Source: G963720515 sp963720515
Lineage (GTDB): Bacteria > Actinomycetota > Thermoleophilia > Gaiellales > Gaiellaceae
Assembly: GCA_963720515.1 (NCBI GenBank)
Contig: OY970397.1
Span: 1,798,001 to 1,862,000, forward strand
Length of the DNA stretch: 64,000 nt
Direction of reading: 5' to 3'
Part shown: positions 10,044 to 20,250 of the stretch, piece by piece
How the letters are laid out: each line of letters starts with the position of its first letter
How positions within the stretch are numbered: the first letter of the stretch is position 1
Made by a program: the position numbers and the translations under genes
The notes under the pieces: model-generated
Told to the model about the DNA's origin: nothing
The model's input: the letters and a program-made list of their open reading frames with translations, nothing else
Database searches by the model: none

Positions 10044-10142
10044 CCGCCTGGGGAGAAACCGGCCACATCCGGCACGGTCCCGTGACAGACACGGCACCAC
10101 TCCGGCGATAGCATCGTGGCTGGTTGGGGGTGGGCTGGGACC

Positions 10143-11618
10143 CTAGGTAGACGCGCCCGTGGATGGTGGTTCCGCGCCCGTGGATGGAGTCTCGTCGTCG
10201 GCGCGTGACGTCACCGCGGGCGGCTCCGTCGGGCCCGGGTCGTGCCGGAACGGCGGGTAGCGGTCGGTCATGAGCGCGGCGTAGGCGATCACGCGGTAGA
10301 CCCAGCGGTCGAGGCCGAGCACGAAGTCGTAGATCCCCGGCGGGTAGCGCCCGGTGAAGACGAGGGCGACCCCGGCGAACACCACGAGCAGCTCGACGAG
10401 CCCGCCCGAGAAGCCCCACCAGTACCACCCGTAGCGGTGCGCGCCCCAGGCCCACCCTCCCACGAAGATGCCCACGAGGATGTACTGCGGGATCGCGAGC
10501 AGCCACCACTTCACGAGGACGAGGACACGCGAGAGCGGCTTCTCCGGATACGCGACGTCGAGCGTGGCCGGGTAGTCGGGCTCGGCCCCGAGCGAGAACG
10601 GCGGATAGCGGTCGGTGCCGAGCGCCCAGTAGCCGTAGAACATCACGCGCCACGTCCAGCGCAGCACGCCCACGTTGAACTCGAAGATCCCGCGCGGGTA
10701 GCGGCCCGTGACGAGGATCGCGAAGAACGCGACGATCGTGAGGAGGAACGCCGCCAGGCCGAGGAACACGAGCACGACGTAATGGGGGAGCAGGAGGAGC
10801 CACTTGACGACCCAGAGCCAGCGGCTGAGATCCGGATCGCGCTCGCCGCGCAGGCCGACGGGCGAGTCGGGCCCGAGCGAGGCCCCGGCCGTCACCGGCG
10901 CGCCGACCGCGGTGCCGCGTCCCCGGAACGCGAGGTAGAGGAGCAGCACGCCGACCGCGAGCACGAGCAGGCCGACGGCGAGAAGGATGAGCGCCCACCC
11001 GAGCAGGAAGCCCGCCCTGGCGCCGACCGACACGCGGGCCTCCACCCCGGGGGTGCCGTCGGCGTTCATGAGCACGGCCGACCAGGAGCCGTCCTCCGGC
11101 TTCCAGGTCGCCGTCACGCTCCCCGGCCCCTCGGCGGAGGCGGCCCAGATCCCGGCGTCACCCGGCGGTGTCGCGGGTGACCCGCCCTCCGTCGGCTCGT
11201 ACTCGGGGCGGAAGGGGTCGACGTTGATGTCGGAGAGCCTGTCGTGGCCGACGCCGTCCAGGTAGGCGTCCACCGCATCGTCCTCGCCGATGCCGACGAA
11301 GACGTCCTTGCCGCCGGTGCCGGTCGCGTGGATCTGCACCTTGCCGAGGAGGTGACGGGCGAACCAGACGTCCGGCCACTCGTGGTCGAGGTCGACCGAG
11401 TCCGTGACGATCGCGCTGCGCGTGGTGGTGAGCGGCTCGCTCCGCGTGGTCATGTAGCCGCTCGAGTCCCGCAGCGCCTGGTCGGCGTAGAGGACAACGC
11501 CGCCGCCCGACGCGATGCCGAGCCCGATCAGGATCGCGAGAATGCCGAGGATCAGGAGGACGATCCGGCCGAGGCCGAAGCGCCGGCGCTTGGGCGGTGC
11601 GGCCGCCGGCTCGCTCAT
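10143..11618 (-). CDS. Membrane protein with two DUF4389 repeats
   Basis: 491 residues from ATG 11618. A cytoplasmic basic N-terminus precedes a helix (GRIVLLILGILAILIGLGI), followed by an extracytoplasmic domain of about 150 residues, another helix near residue 210, and then two tandem DUF4389 units. Each unit shows the pattern LLLPHYVVLVFL or LLAIPQYILVGIF and ends FxTGRYPxGIxxFxxGxxRW...DRYPPF. The function is unknown. The C-terminal tail carries a duplicated PSTGA motif from a 15-nt direct repeat at 10152 and 10173. Confidence 0.85.
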   Translation of the reverse strand: MSEPAAAPPKRRRFGLGRIVLLILGILAILIGLGIASGGGVVLYADQALRDSSGYMTTRSEPLTTTRSAIVTDSVDLDHEWPDVWFARHLLGKVQIHATGTGGKDVFVGIGEDDAVDAYLDGVGHDRLSDINVDPFRPEYEPTEGGSPATPPGDAGIWAASAEGPGSVTATWKPEDGSWSAVLMNADGTPGVEARVSVGARAGFLLGWALILLAVGLLVLAVGVLLLYLAFRGRGTAVGAPVTAGASLGPDSPVGLRGERDPDLSRWLWVVKWLLLLPHYVVLVFLGLAAFLLTIVAFFAILVTGRYPRGIFEFNVGVLRWTWRVMFYGYWALGTDRYPPFSLGAEPDYPATLDVAYPEKPLSRVLVLVKWWLLAIPQYILVGIFVGGWAWGAHRYGWYWWGFSGGLVELLVVFAGVALVFTGRYPPGIYDFVLGLDRWVYRVIAYAALMTDRYPPFRHDPGPTEPPAVTSRADDETPSTGAEPPSTGAST

Positions 11619-11657
11619 GCCACTGATCCTGCCGCCGCGCGCCCGCGACGTCAAACG

Positions 11658-14483
11658 CTAGACGCCGAGCGCGTCGGTGACGATCCGGTCCTGCTCGACC
11701 AGGTGCGCGGTCGGATAGCCCTCGCTCGGCGCCGCGCGCCACGGCCGGCCGCAATAGCGGAGATCGACCTCGGCGGGGAGCCCTTCCTCGAGGCGGTGCC
11801 GGATCGCCCGCCAGGCGCCCATGTTCTGCGGCTCTTCCTGCGTCCAGACGACCTCGGTGATGTTCGGGTACCGGGCGAGGAGCTCGTCGTAGGCCGACAC
11901 GGGGAACGGGTAGAGCTGCTCGAGCCGCGCGACGGCCACGCCGTCGGTGCCCGTGTGGCTCTCGTGGCCCGCGATGTCGTAGTAGATCTTCCCGCTGCAG
12001 ATGACGAGCCGGTGCGCGGTGCGGCGCGCCTCGTCGTCGAGCCGCGGGTCGTCGAGGATCGGGAAGAAGCGGCCGTCGCTCAGCTCCTCGACGCGTGAGG
12101 TCGCCTGCTTCAAGCGGAGGAGGCTCTTCGGCGTGAGGACGACGAGCGGGCGCGCCTTCGGGTGCAGCGCCTGCCGGCGGAGCAGGTGGAAGAACTGCGC
12201 CGCGGTGGTCGCGTTCACGATGCGGATGTTCTCCTGGGCGGCGAGCTGCATGAACCGCTCGACGCGCGCGCTCGAGTGCTCCGGCCCGTTGCCCTCGTAG
12301 CCGTGCGGGAGCAGGAGCGTGAGCCGCGACGTCTGGCCCCACTTGGACAGGCTCGACACGACGAACTGGTCGAGGACGATCTGCGCTCCGTTCACGAAGT
12401 CGCCGAACTGCGCCTCCCAGATAACGAGCGCCTGCGGCGTCGCGACCGCATAGCCGTACTCGAAGCCGAGGCAGCCATACTCGGAGAGCGGCGAGTTGTG
12501 GAGCTCCATCGCGGCCTTGGCGCCAGGGAGGTGCTGGATCGGCGCGTAGCGCTCGTCGGTCTCGACGTCGTGGAGGACGAGGTGACGGTGCGCGAACGTC
12601 CCGCGCTCCGTGTCCTGGCCCGTCAGCCGCACCGGGACGCCGTCGCCGAGGAGCGAGCCGAGCGCGAGCGCCTCGCCCTGCGCCCAGTCGATCCCGCCGT
12701 CGGGGCCGAGCGTGTCGAGACGCCGGTCGAGCTGCTTCAGGAGCTTCGGGTGGACGGTGAACCCGTCCGGTACCTCGAGGAGCTGGAGGTTCAGCTCCGC
12801 GAGCCGCTCGGCCGGGACCGCGGTCACGGGATCCACGAGTCCGGCGCCGCCCGGCCCGCGTCGGCGCTGGGAGCCGCCGTTCTCCGCGATGGCCGCCTTG
12901 AGCTCGTCGTGGGCGACGCGCATCTGCGCCTGCATGGCCTCGTCGAGCGCCGCGGACTCCTCGGCCGGGACGATGCCCGCCTCCGCAAGCCGGGCGGCGT
13001 ACTGCTCGCGCACGGGCGGGTGGTTCTCGATCGTCTCGTACATCGTCGGCTGGGTGTAGGCCGGCTCGTCGCCCTCGTTGTGGCCGAAGCGCCGGTAGCC
13101 GACGAGATCCACGACGACGTCGCGCCGGAACTTCTCGCGGTAGGCCATGGCGAGGCGGATCGCCGAGATCGCCGCCTCCGGGTCGTCGGCGTTCACGTGG
13201 ACGATCGGCGCGTCGTAGCCCTTCGCGACGTCGCTCGAGTACCGAGTCGAGCGCCCCTCGCGCGGGTCGGTCGTGAACCCGATCTGGTTGTTGGCGATGA
13301 TGTGGAGCGTTCCGCCGGTCGTGTAGCCGTCGAGCGCCTGGAGGTTAAGCGTCTCCGCCACGACGCCCTGGCCGGGGAAGGCCGCGTCGCCGTGGATCAG
13401 GATGGCCATGGCCGCGGTCGGGTCGTGGACCTCCTGCACCTTCGAGTGGTCGGTCTGGAAGGCGCGCGCCGTGCCCTCGACGACCGGGTCCACGGCCTCG
13501 AGGTGGCTCGGGTTCGAGACGAGCTTGACGCGCACCTCGCCCGCGGTGGTGTTTCGGACGCCCTCGGCGCCGAGGTGGTACTTGACGTCTCCGGTGCCGC
13601 CCTCGGGGTCGTGCGTGACCGCCTCGATGACGCGCTCGCCCTCGAACTCGCGCAGGACGACGGAGTACGGGCGCCCGATCGTGTGCGTGACGACATTCAG
13701 ACGGCCGCGGTGGGCCATGCCCATGACGACGTCGCCCGCGCCCTGGCCGGCGGCGAGCTCGATCGCCTCGTCGATCATCGGGATCATCACGTCGAGCCCC
13801 TCGATGGAAAACTGCTTCTGGCCGAGGAAGACGCGCCGCAGGTAGCGCTCGAAGCCCTCGACCTCGGTGAGCCGGACCAGGAGCGCGCGCCGGTCGTCGG
13901 GCGGCAGCGGCTGCCGGTAGCGGCCCGACTCGATCGCCTCGCGGAGCCAGACGCGCTTCTCGTGGTTCGAGATGTGCTCGATCTCGTACGCGATCGTCCC
14001 GCAGTAGACCTCGTGCAGGTGCGGCAGCGCCTCGAGCAGCGTGTCGCCCTCGACGTAGAGCCGCAGGAGTCGCGCCGGGATGCGGGACTGGAGCTCCGGC
14101 GTGAGCTGGGGGATCAGCCGGTCCGGGTCGAGCGCGGGGTCGCCGGTCGGCTCGCTCCCGAGCGGGTCGAGGCGGGCGGCCAGGTGGCCGTGCATGCGGT
14201 GCGCCTTGACGAGCGCCATCGCCGCGGCGACGCCGCCGAGGAGCTCCTCGTCCGGCTCGGCAGCCTCGGCGGGCTCGGCGACAGGGGCGGGCGCAGGCGC
14301 GGCACCGCCATTGCCTCCGCCGTTTCGGCGCAGGGCCTCGGGAAGCTGTCGGGTGAGCTCTTCGGGGGCCGAGTCGAAGAGCGCCCGCCACTCGGGCGGG
14401 ACCGACTCGGGCGAGTTCAGGTACTCGACGAAGAGCTCACGGACGTATCCGGAATTGAGATCTTCGAGCTGCGTGGGATTCAC
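11658..14483 (-). CDS. sucA: 2-oxoglutarate dehydrogenase E1 component
   Basis: 941 residues from GTG 14483. The N-terminal leader (SGYVRELFVEYLNSPESVPPEWRALF) is the E1o-type docking segment. Thiamine-diphosphate motifs follow: MAHRGRLNVV, GDAAFPGQGVVAETLN, GYRRFGHNEGDEPAYTQP and the C-terminal EYGCLGFEYGYA and EEPQNMGAW. It oxidatively decarboxylates 2-oxoglutarate in the TCA cycle. The N-terminal succinyltransferase domain fused to this enzyme in mycobacteria and corynebacteria is absent, so separate E2 and E3 must be encoded elsewhere. A TATGCT box 9 bases upstream suggests a leaderless mRNA. Confidence 0.95.
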   Translation of the reverse strand: MNPTQLEDLNSGYVRELFVEYLNSPESVPPEWRALFDSAPEELTRQLPEALRRNGGGNGGAAPAPAPVAEPAEAAEPDEELLGGVAAAMALVKAHRMHGHLAARLDPLGSEPTGDPALDPDRLIPQLTPELQSRIPARLLRLYVEGDTLLEALPHLHEVYCGTIAYEIEHISNHEKRVWLREAIESGRYRQPLPPDDRRALLVRLTEVEGFERYLRRVFLGQKQFSIEGLDVMIPMIDEAIELAAGQGAGDVVMGMAHRGRLNVVTHTIGRPYSVVLREFEGERVIEAVTHDPEGGTGDVKYHLGAEGVRNTTAGEVRVKLVSNPSHLEAVDPVVEGTARAFQTDHSKVQEVHDPTAAMAILIHGDAAFPGQGVVAETLNLQALDGYTTGGTLHIIANNQIGFTTDPREGRSTRYSSDVAKGYDAPIVHVNADDPEAAISAIRLAMAYREKFRRDVVVDLVGYRRFGHNEGDEPAYTQPTMYETIENHPPVREQYAARLAEAGIVPAEESAALDEAMQAQMRVAHDELKAAIAENGGSQRRRGPGGAGLVDPVTAVPAERLAELNLQLLEVPDGFTVHPKLLKQLDRRLDTLGPDGGIDWAQGEALALGSLLGDGVPVRLTGQDTERGTFAHRHLVLHDVETDERYAPIQHLPGAKAAMELHNSPLSEYGCLGFEYGYAVATPQALVIWEAQFGDFVNGAQIVLDQFVVSSLSKWGQTSRLTLLLPHGYEGNGPEHSSARVERFMQLAAQENIRIVNATTAAQFFHLLRRQALHPKARPLVVLTPKSLLRLKQATSRVEELSDGRFFPILDDPRLDDEARRTAHRLVICSGKIYYDIAGHESHTGTDGVAVARLEQLYPFPVSAYDELLARYPNITEVVWTQEEPQNMGAWRAIRHRLEEGLPAEVDLRYCGRPWRAAPSEGYPTAHLVEQDRIVTDALGV

Positions 14484-14492
14484 CCGCTACTG

Positions 14493-14498
14493 AGCATA
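14493..14498 (-). promoter_or_regulatory. sucA -10 box (leaderless)
   Basis: TATGCT on the minus strand, 9 bases before the sucA GTG. Confidence 0.45.
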
Positions 14499-14530
14499 GC
14501 TAGGAGGGTTCGGTGTGACGAGCCTCCGTC

Positions 14531-14636
14531 GTCGAGGTGCGATGGGCGGTGCGAGGCAAGGACGCAGGGAGCGTTCGTATCGGTGATACGGGCGCGACTG
14601 AGGACGCCGTCCTCGCGCCGTCCAGCGCGGCTCGAC
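14531..14636. repeat. Long imperfect palindrome between glcF and sucA
   Basis: Arms 14531-14556 and 14611-14636 match at 21 of 26 positions without gaps, and three of the five mismatches would be G-U pairs in RNA. A perfect inner repeat CGTATC-ggt-GATACG lies at 14576-14590, at the centre. It fills almost all of the gap after the glcF stop and would fold into one long hairpin. Confidence 0.7.
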
Positions 14637-14639
14637 GGC

Positions 14640-15927
14640 TCAGGCCTCTTCGCGCCGAATCCTCCCACGGCTCGTTCCATTCCGCGCATGAGGCGTGAGC
14701 CCTGCCGAACGTGCGGCGAGCTCGACGGGGTGAAGGACCTCGCCGCGCCAGCCGAGCTCCTCGAGATAGGTCTCGAGCTGGAGCGCGCATCCGGGGTTGC
14801 CGGCCGCCACGACGTCGGCGCCGGTCGCGGCGAGCGCGGCCGCCTTCCGCCGCCCGAGGTCGGCCGCGGCCTTCGGCTGGAGGATGTTGTAGAGCCCGGC
14901 CGAGCCGCAGCACAGGCCCTGCTCGGCGGGCTCGACCAGCTCGACGCCCGGAATCGCGGCGAGCAGGGCGCGGGGCTCGGCGCGCAGGCCCTGGGCGTGC
15001 GCGAGGTGGCACGCGTCGTGGTAGGCGACGCGGACGTCGATCCGGCCGCGCGGTGCCGCGGCGTTCGCGAGCAGCTCGGACACGTCGCGGACGCGCGCGC
15101 TGAACGCCCGCGCCCGGTCGTCGCCGACGAGGCGCCCCGCGTCCTTGAGCGCCGACCCGCAGCCGGCCGCGTTCGTGACGACGACGTCGCAGCTCGCGAA
15201 CGCGTCCATGGTCTCGCGCATACGGGCGAGCGCGGCCCCCTCCTCGCCCGAATGCAGGTGGAGCGCGCCGCAGCACGCCGGGCGCTCGGGCGCGTAGACG
15301 TCCCAGCCCTCCGCGGCGAGCAGCTCGGCGGTCGCCCGGTTCGCGTCTGCGAAGTAGACGCGGTTCACGCAGCCGAGGAGGAGGCCGGCACGACCTCGGC
15401 GCTCGCCGCGCGCGGGGGTCAGCTTCTGGACGCGCGCGTCGGAGGCGCGGGGCGTGAGCCGCAGGACGGCCCCGAGCCGCGAGCCGTCGGGGAGCGCACG
15501 GCCTAGCCGGCGCGCGCCGAGCCGTCGCGCGAGACCGGCGAGCGGCGGCCGTCCGGCGAAGCCGCCGCGGATCGGTGAACGCGCGAAAGAGCATCCGGCG
15601 CAGCATCCGCTCGCCGAACCCGCGCCGATGGTTCCGCTCGACCTGCGGCCGGGTGTCCTCGAGGAGCCGGTCGTAGGCGACGCCGGACGGGCACGAGGTG
15701 ACGCAGGCCATGCAGCCGAGACAGCGGTCCCAGTGCGTGACCATCGCCTCCGAGAGCACGTCCGTCTCGCGCAGGGCGGAGCTCATGAGCACGATCCGTC
15801 CGCGCGGCGAGTCCATCTCCTCGCCCCAGAGGACGTATGTCGGGCAGGTCGGCAGGCAGAAGCCGCAGTGGACGCAGGTGTCGATGTCCGCGGCGCTCGG
15901 CGGCCGGTGCGCGTCGAAGGCGCTCAC
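14640..15927 (-). CDS. glcF: Glycolate oxidase iron-sulfur subunit, with frameshift
   Basis: About 428 residues after correction. The start is GTG 15927, overlapping the glcE stop as GTGA. Two [4Fe-4S] motifs (CVHCGFCLPTCP and CLGCMACVTSCP) lie in the first 100 residues, and two CCG heterodisulfide-reductase-type motifs (ACCGALHLHSG, LCCGSAGLYN) in the second half. The subunit passes electrons from the flavin subunits towards the quinone pool. The frame changes in 15550-15575; removing one C at 15553-15554 gives a continuous RRLRRRPPLAGLARRLG. Confidence 0.85.
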
Positions 15928-16923
15928 GCGACCGCGACTCCGGGCGCGAGGACGCCTGCCGGGTCGAACCGCGCCTTCACCCGGCCGGCGAGGCGGGCGA
16001 GGGCGGGCGCAGGCTCCGGCCACGGCTCGCGGATGCGCCAGCCCGGGAGGTCGGCGCCCGCGACCCACCACACCCCGGCGCGCCCGACGAGCGACCCGCC
16101 GGCTTCGTCCACCGTGCGGAGCGTCCTCTCGAGCTCGGCCGGGAGCCCGGACACGCGAACGACCGCGTCCTCCTGCACCTCGCGCTGCGCCGCCCAGAGC
16201 GCGGCGTCGTCCTCCTCGATGCGCGCGTCGAGCCCGGCCACCGCCCGCACGGACTCGGCGCGGGCGAGCACCCCGCCGACCTGCGCCGAGCACCGTGCCC
16301 GAGCCATCGGCCCAGCGGACGTCGAGCGCCTCGAGCTCGAGCGGCGCGGCGGCGAGCGCGGCGTACGATCGGGCGAGCGCCGCGGGATCGTCCGACTCCG
16401 CCACCACGGTCGCCGTCGCCTGCGGAAGCGGGTGCAGCCGGACGACCGCCTCGACGAGGACGCCGAGCGTGCCCAGCGAGCCGGCGTAGAGCTTGGCGAG
16501 GTCGTACCCGGCGACGTTCTTGATCACGCGGCTCCCCGCCTTCGCCACAGTGCCGTCCGTGAGCGCGACGGTCGCGCCGAGGACCAGGTCGCGCGGCGCG
16601 CCGTAGCGGTGGCGGAGCGGCCCCGAGTCCGCGGTCGCGAGCACGCCGCCGATCGTGGCCGCCCCGCGCGGCGGGTCGAGCGCAAGCCGTTGCCCGGCCT
16701 CGGCGAAGACGGCCTGCGCGTCGGCAAGGCGCACCCCGGCGCCGAGGACGGCGGTGAGGTCGCCGGCCACGTGCTCGATCCCGTCGAGCCCCACGGTGGA
16801 CAGAACGACGTCCGGCTCGCGCGCGCCGCCCCAGTCCCACTTCGTCCCGGCGCCCCGCGCACGGACCGTCTTGCCGGCCGCCGCGCACTCGGCCAGCGCC
16901 GCTGCGATCTCCCGCGCGTCCAC
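15924..16923 (-). CDS. glcE: Glycolate oxidase FAD-binding subunit GlcE, with frameshift
   Basis: About 332 residues after correction. The N-terminal FAD-binding (PCMH) part has RARGAGTKWDWGG and GGVLATADSGPLRHRYG; the C-terminal part ends LARLAGRVKARFDPAGVLAPG. GlcE is the partner flavoprotein of GlcD. The GTG start at 16923 shares bases with the glcD stop (TAGTG). The frame breaks at 16298-16300; dropping one C there gives DGSARCSAQVGGVLARAES. Confidence 0.85.
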
Positions 16924-18368
16924 TAGAACCGCTCCGCCACGCCGGCCGCCTCGAGCGGATGCTGCCGGTACGGGCCCGGCACCTCGCCGCAGAGGCGCGG
17001 CGTGGGCATGACCTTTCCCGGGTTCGCGCGCTGGTCGGGGTCGAACGCGCAGCGGAGCTTCTGGAACGCGGCGAGGTCGTCCTCGCCGAACATGGCCGGG
17101 AGGTAGCGCTTCTTGTCCACGCCGACGCCGTGCTCGCCCGTGATCGACCCGCCCGCCTCCACGCAGGCGAGGACGATGCGGCCCGCGAGCTCCTCCGCCC
17201 GCTCAGAGTCGCCCGGCTTCGACGCGTCGTAGGCCACGAGTGGGTGCAGGTTGCCGTCGCCCGCGTGGAAGACGTTCGCCACCGCGAGCCCGTACTCGTC
17301 CGAGAGCTCCTCGATCCGGCCCAGCACCTCGGCGAGCCGGGTGCGCGGAACCACCGAGTCCTGCACGTAGTACGACGGCGCGACCCGCCCCATCGCCGCA
17401 AACGCCGCCTTGCGCGCGCGCCAGATGAGCTCGCGCTCCGCGAGGTCCTCGGCCACCCGGAGCCCGCGCGCGCCGCGGGCCTCGAGGAGCGGGCGCACGG
17501 CCTCGACCCGGGCGCGACATTCGACCGCGGGGCCGTCGAGCTCCACGATCAGGGCCGCGGCGACGTCGAGCGGGTTGCCCGCGTGCACGGCCGCCTCGGC
17601 CGCCCGCAGGGAGAGGTTGTCCATGATCTCGATCGCGCTCGGCGCGATGCCGCCGGCCACGATGTCCGCGACCGCGCCGCCCGCCGCCTCCATCGAGTCG
17701 AAGTACGCGACGAGCGTCCGCACCGACTCGGGCGCGGGAACGACACGCAGCGTGATCCGGGTCGCGACGCCGAGCGTCCCCTCCGAGCCGACGAACGCCC
17801 CGACGAGGTCGAGGCCCGGCCGGTCGAGCTCCTTGCCGCCGAGCTCGACGACGTCGCCGTCCGGCAGGACGACCTCGAGCCCGGTCACGTAGTTCGTCGT
17901 GAACCCGTACTTGAAGCAATGAGCGCCCCCGGAGTTCTCGGCCACGTTTCCCCCGATCGTGCAGACGACCTGGCTCGACGGGTCCGGCGGGAAGAAGTGC
18001 GTCGGCGCGACCGCGGCGGACACGGCCAGATTGGCGACGCCGGGCTCGACCACGACGCGCGCATTCGGCAGGTCGACCTCGAGGATCCGCCGGAGCCGCG
18101 CGAGCCCGATGAGGACGCCGTCCACGACCGGCAGCGCGCCGCCGGAGAGCCCGGTTCCCGCGCCGCGCGCGACCCAGGGCACCTCGGCCTCGTGGCAGGC
18201 GCGCACGACGTCGCGCACCTCCTCGGCCGTGCCCGGAAGGACGGCGACGGCCGGCAGCGCGCGGAGGTGCCCGAGCCCGTCGGACTCGTACGTGCGGAGC
18301 GCGTCGCGGTCGGTGAAGACGTGCGCCGCGCCGCAGATCCGCTCGAACCGGGAGACGAGGGCGCTCAC
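16923..18368 (-). CDS. glcD: Glycolate oxidase catalytic subunit GlcD (FAD-linked)
   Basis: 481 residues, intact. The FAD-binding segment VARGAGTGLSGGALPVVDGV and the GGNVAENSGGAHCFKYG loop are typical, as is the C-terminal VFHAGDGNLHPLVAYD ... GSITGEHGVGVDKK ... NPGKVMP. It oxidises glycolate (or a related 2-hydroxy acid such as D-lactate) to the keto acid; the exact substrate cannot be told from sequence. It heads the overlapping glcD-glcE-glcF operon. Confidence 0.9.
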   Translation of the reverse strand: MSALVSRFERICGAAHVFTDRDALRTYESDGLGHLRALPAVAVLPGTAEEVRDVVRACHEAEVPWVARGAGTGLSGGALPVVDGVLIGLARLRRILEVDLPNARVVVEPGVANLAVSAAVAPTHFFPPDPSSQVVCTIGGNVAENSGGAHCFKYGFTTNYVTGLEVVLPDGDVVELGGKELDRPGLDLVGAFVGSEGTLGVATRITLRVVPAPESVRTLVAYFDSMEAAGGAVADIVAGGIAPSAIEIMDNLSLRAAEAAVHAGNPLDVAAALIVELDGPAVECRARVEAVRPLLEARGARGLRVAEDLAERELIWRARKAAFAAMGRVAPSYYVQDSVVPRTRLAEVLGRIEELSDEYGLAVANVFHAGDGNLHPLVAYDASKPGDSERAEELAGRIVLACVEAGGSITGEHGVGVDKKRYLPAMFGEDDLAAFQKLRCAFDPDQRANPGKVMPTPRLCGEVPGPYRQHPLEAAGVAERF

Positions 18369-18396
18369 GAGGCGAAGCCTAGAGCGCGCTCGCCCG

Positions 18397-19597
18397 TCAG
18401 CCTTGCAACAGTCTGTTGCTTGGGAGTTCGGGCGCCGAGGACTCGGCCTGGGTCAGGTCGTACGGAAACGACGTGAGGAGCTCGCAGCCGTCGTCGGTCA
18501 CGAGCACGAGGTCCTCGAAGCTCACGCCGCCGAAGCGCTTGTCCCAGAGACCCGGCTCGATCGCCAGGACGTCGCCGACGACGAGCGGGTCGTGACCCGC
18601 GAGCCCGAGGAGCGGGGCCTCGTGCACCTCGAGACCGACCCCGTGGCCAAGCGAGAACTGGAAGCCGTCGGGATCGCCGGCGGACTCCGTGGTCCGCTGT
18701 GTCGCGTGGCCGGCCGCCTCGAACAGGTCGCATACGGCGTCGTAGAGCTCGCGCCCCGTGACCCCCGGGCGGATGAGCTCGTGCGCCCTCGCGGACGCCT
18801 CCCGCACGAGCCGCTCCTGCTCGGCGATCCCCTCCGCGTGCTCCGGCACCGGCTCGCCGACGAGGAAGGTGCGCGCCATGTCGGCCCAGCAGCCGCTCGC
18901 CTCGTCGCGCGGCCAGAGATCCACGAAGACCGGGAGTCCGGCCGGGAGCGGGCCGCTCCCCGGCTCGTGCCCGAACCCCTGCCAGACGGACGCAACCGTG
19001 ACGTCGGGAGGGCACGGCGCACCCAGCTCGGCGCAGGCCGACCGCATGGCGGCGCGCACGTCCTCGGCGAGTAGCGGCGCGCCGCCGACCTCGAGCCGGC
19101 CCTCGGCCCCAGGCTCGGCGACGGGCGAGGAGCGCGGAGGCGGCGGCCAGTCCGGCCTCCGCCGCGCGAGCGGCCGCCCGGATTCCGTCGAGCTCGGCGG
19201 GCGACTTCGCCCGGCGCCGCGCCTCGACCGCTCGATCGTCGATCGTGACCGCGACCCCGGCCTCGCGGAGCCGGTCGCCCATGGCGAGCGGCAGGTCTCC
19301 GGGGACGACCACCTCGTCGATCCCGATCTGCGCAAGCATCCGCACGACGATCTCGCGGTCGGCCTGGGCGAAGGACATGCCGTCGTTCACGAGGTCCCGG
19401 TAGCCGAGTGTGAACCAGTCGAGGACCTCGACGCCGGGCAGCGCGGCGGCGACGCGGTCGTGCTCGAGGATGCTCGTCATCACGTAGCGGCGCCCGTCAC
19501 CCTCGGCGAAGGCGATCGGATCGAGGATCGCGAGCGGGATCTCGTGTCGAAGCGCCGCCGAGCGCTCGGTGTCGCCGAAGAGGAGAAGCCCGCGCAT
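18397..19597 (-). CDS. M24 family metallopeptidase (Xaa-Pro aminopeptidase-like), with frameshift
   Basis: About 399 residues after correction. An N-terminal creatinase-like domain (to about residue 150) is followed by the pita-bread domain with the metal ligands: two Asp in FVDLWPRDEASGCWADMART, His in LGHGVGLEVHEAP, Glu in AIEPGLWDKR and Glu in GVSFEDLVLV. Members cleave N-terminal residues before proline or hydrolyse creatine-like substrates. The frame breaks at 19123-19125; dropping one G gives LLAVAEPGAEGRLEVGG. A TACGCT box is 7 bases before the ATG. Confidence 0.85.
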
Positions 19598-19604
19598 GCC
19601 CGTG

Positions 19605-19610
19605 AGCGTA
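19605..19610 (-). promoter_or_regulatory. -10 box of M24 peptidase gene (leaderless)
   Basis: TACGCT on the minus strand, 7 bases before the ATG at 19597. It lies just past the stop of the upstream small gene at 19618. Confidence 0.45.
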
Positions 19611-19617
19611 TCGGCCG

Positions 19618-19926
19618 CTAGTCCGGCCGTTCCGCGGCATCCGGCGGCACGACGGGCAGGGCGCTCGCGACCCGCCGCTGGCCGCTCGGCCCCGTGTAGG
19701 CGACGTCCACGGTGTCGTGCTTGCGGTAGGTACCGGCCACGCCGAGGAACATGCTCGTCCAGCGCACCCAGCCGAGCCGCCCCTCCTGCGCGAGGGGGCG
19801 CATGAACGACAAGGCGCCGGGGAGGACCTCGTAGTCGTCTCCGCGCACCTGAAGGACGCCGTTCACAAACACCTCGAACGGCTCGCGCACATCGCTTGGA
19901 AGCGGGACAGTCCAGGCTTCGGCCAC
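19618..19926 (-). CDS. Hypothetical protein, 102 residues
   Basis: Start taken at GTG 19926. The product is beta-rich (PFEVFVNGVLQVRGDDYEV, GWVRWTSMFLG, KHDTVDVAYTG) with no membrane segment or signal. The FVNGVLQ..GDDYEV pattern recalls short beta-sandwich domains seen in phage or filament proteins, but the resemblance is weak and there are no phage genes nearby. The function is unknown. It lies 20 bases upstream of the M24 gene on the same strand. Confidence 0.6.
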   Translation of the reverse strand: MAEAWTVPLPSDVREPFEVFVNGVLQVRGDDYEVLPGALSFMRPLAQEGRLGWVRWTSMFLGVAGTYRKHDTVDVAYTGPSGQRRVASALPVVPPDAAERPD

Positions 19927-20250
19927 CGCAGCGCCGAAGCCTAGACCGTCACACGTGCGCCGTACTCCCCACCGTTGCGACTTGCGCTCTCCCCCCGCCC
20001 ACTCTCCCGAAAGAGGTAGGAGGCTCTCCTCCAACTGAACCACAGGAAGGGGGATTTGCAATCCCTCGAATGAGCTACGAGGTTTGCTGGCCAGATTGGG
20101 TGCCGTCAGGAGCGCTCGCGACCAAGCAGCTCGGCTCGCCCGGTTGCAGCCCGTACCGGGAGTACGGGCAAGAGCGGGCGGGGCGAGATGCGCCGCGTCG
20201 CGGGCGTTCCGGGCGGTGCCAACGCTGGTCAGTAAGCCTCGTACGTTGCT

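Noticed and set aside
10152..10187. 15-nt direct repeat with 21-nt period near the end of the DUF4389 gene.
   Set aside because: Only two copies, in a low-complexity Pro/Ser/Thr tail; ordinary slippage within coding sequence.
20010..20095. Possible tRNA: GGGATTTGCAATCCC looks like the reversed anticodon arm of tRNA-Cys, and CAACTGAACCAC like a reversed D-arm.
   Set aside because: No T-arm (GTTCRA) and no complementary acceptor ends can be placed at the right distances on either strand; treated as chance or a decayed remnant.
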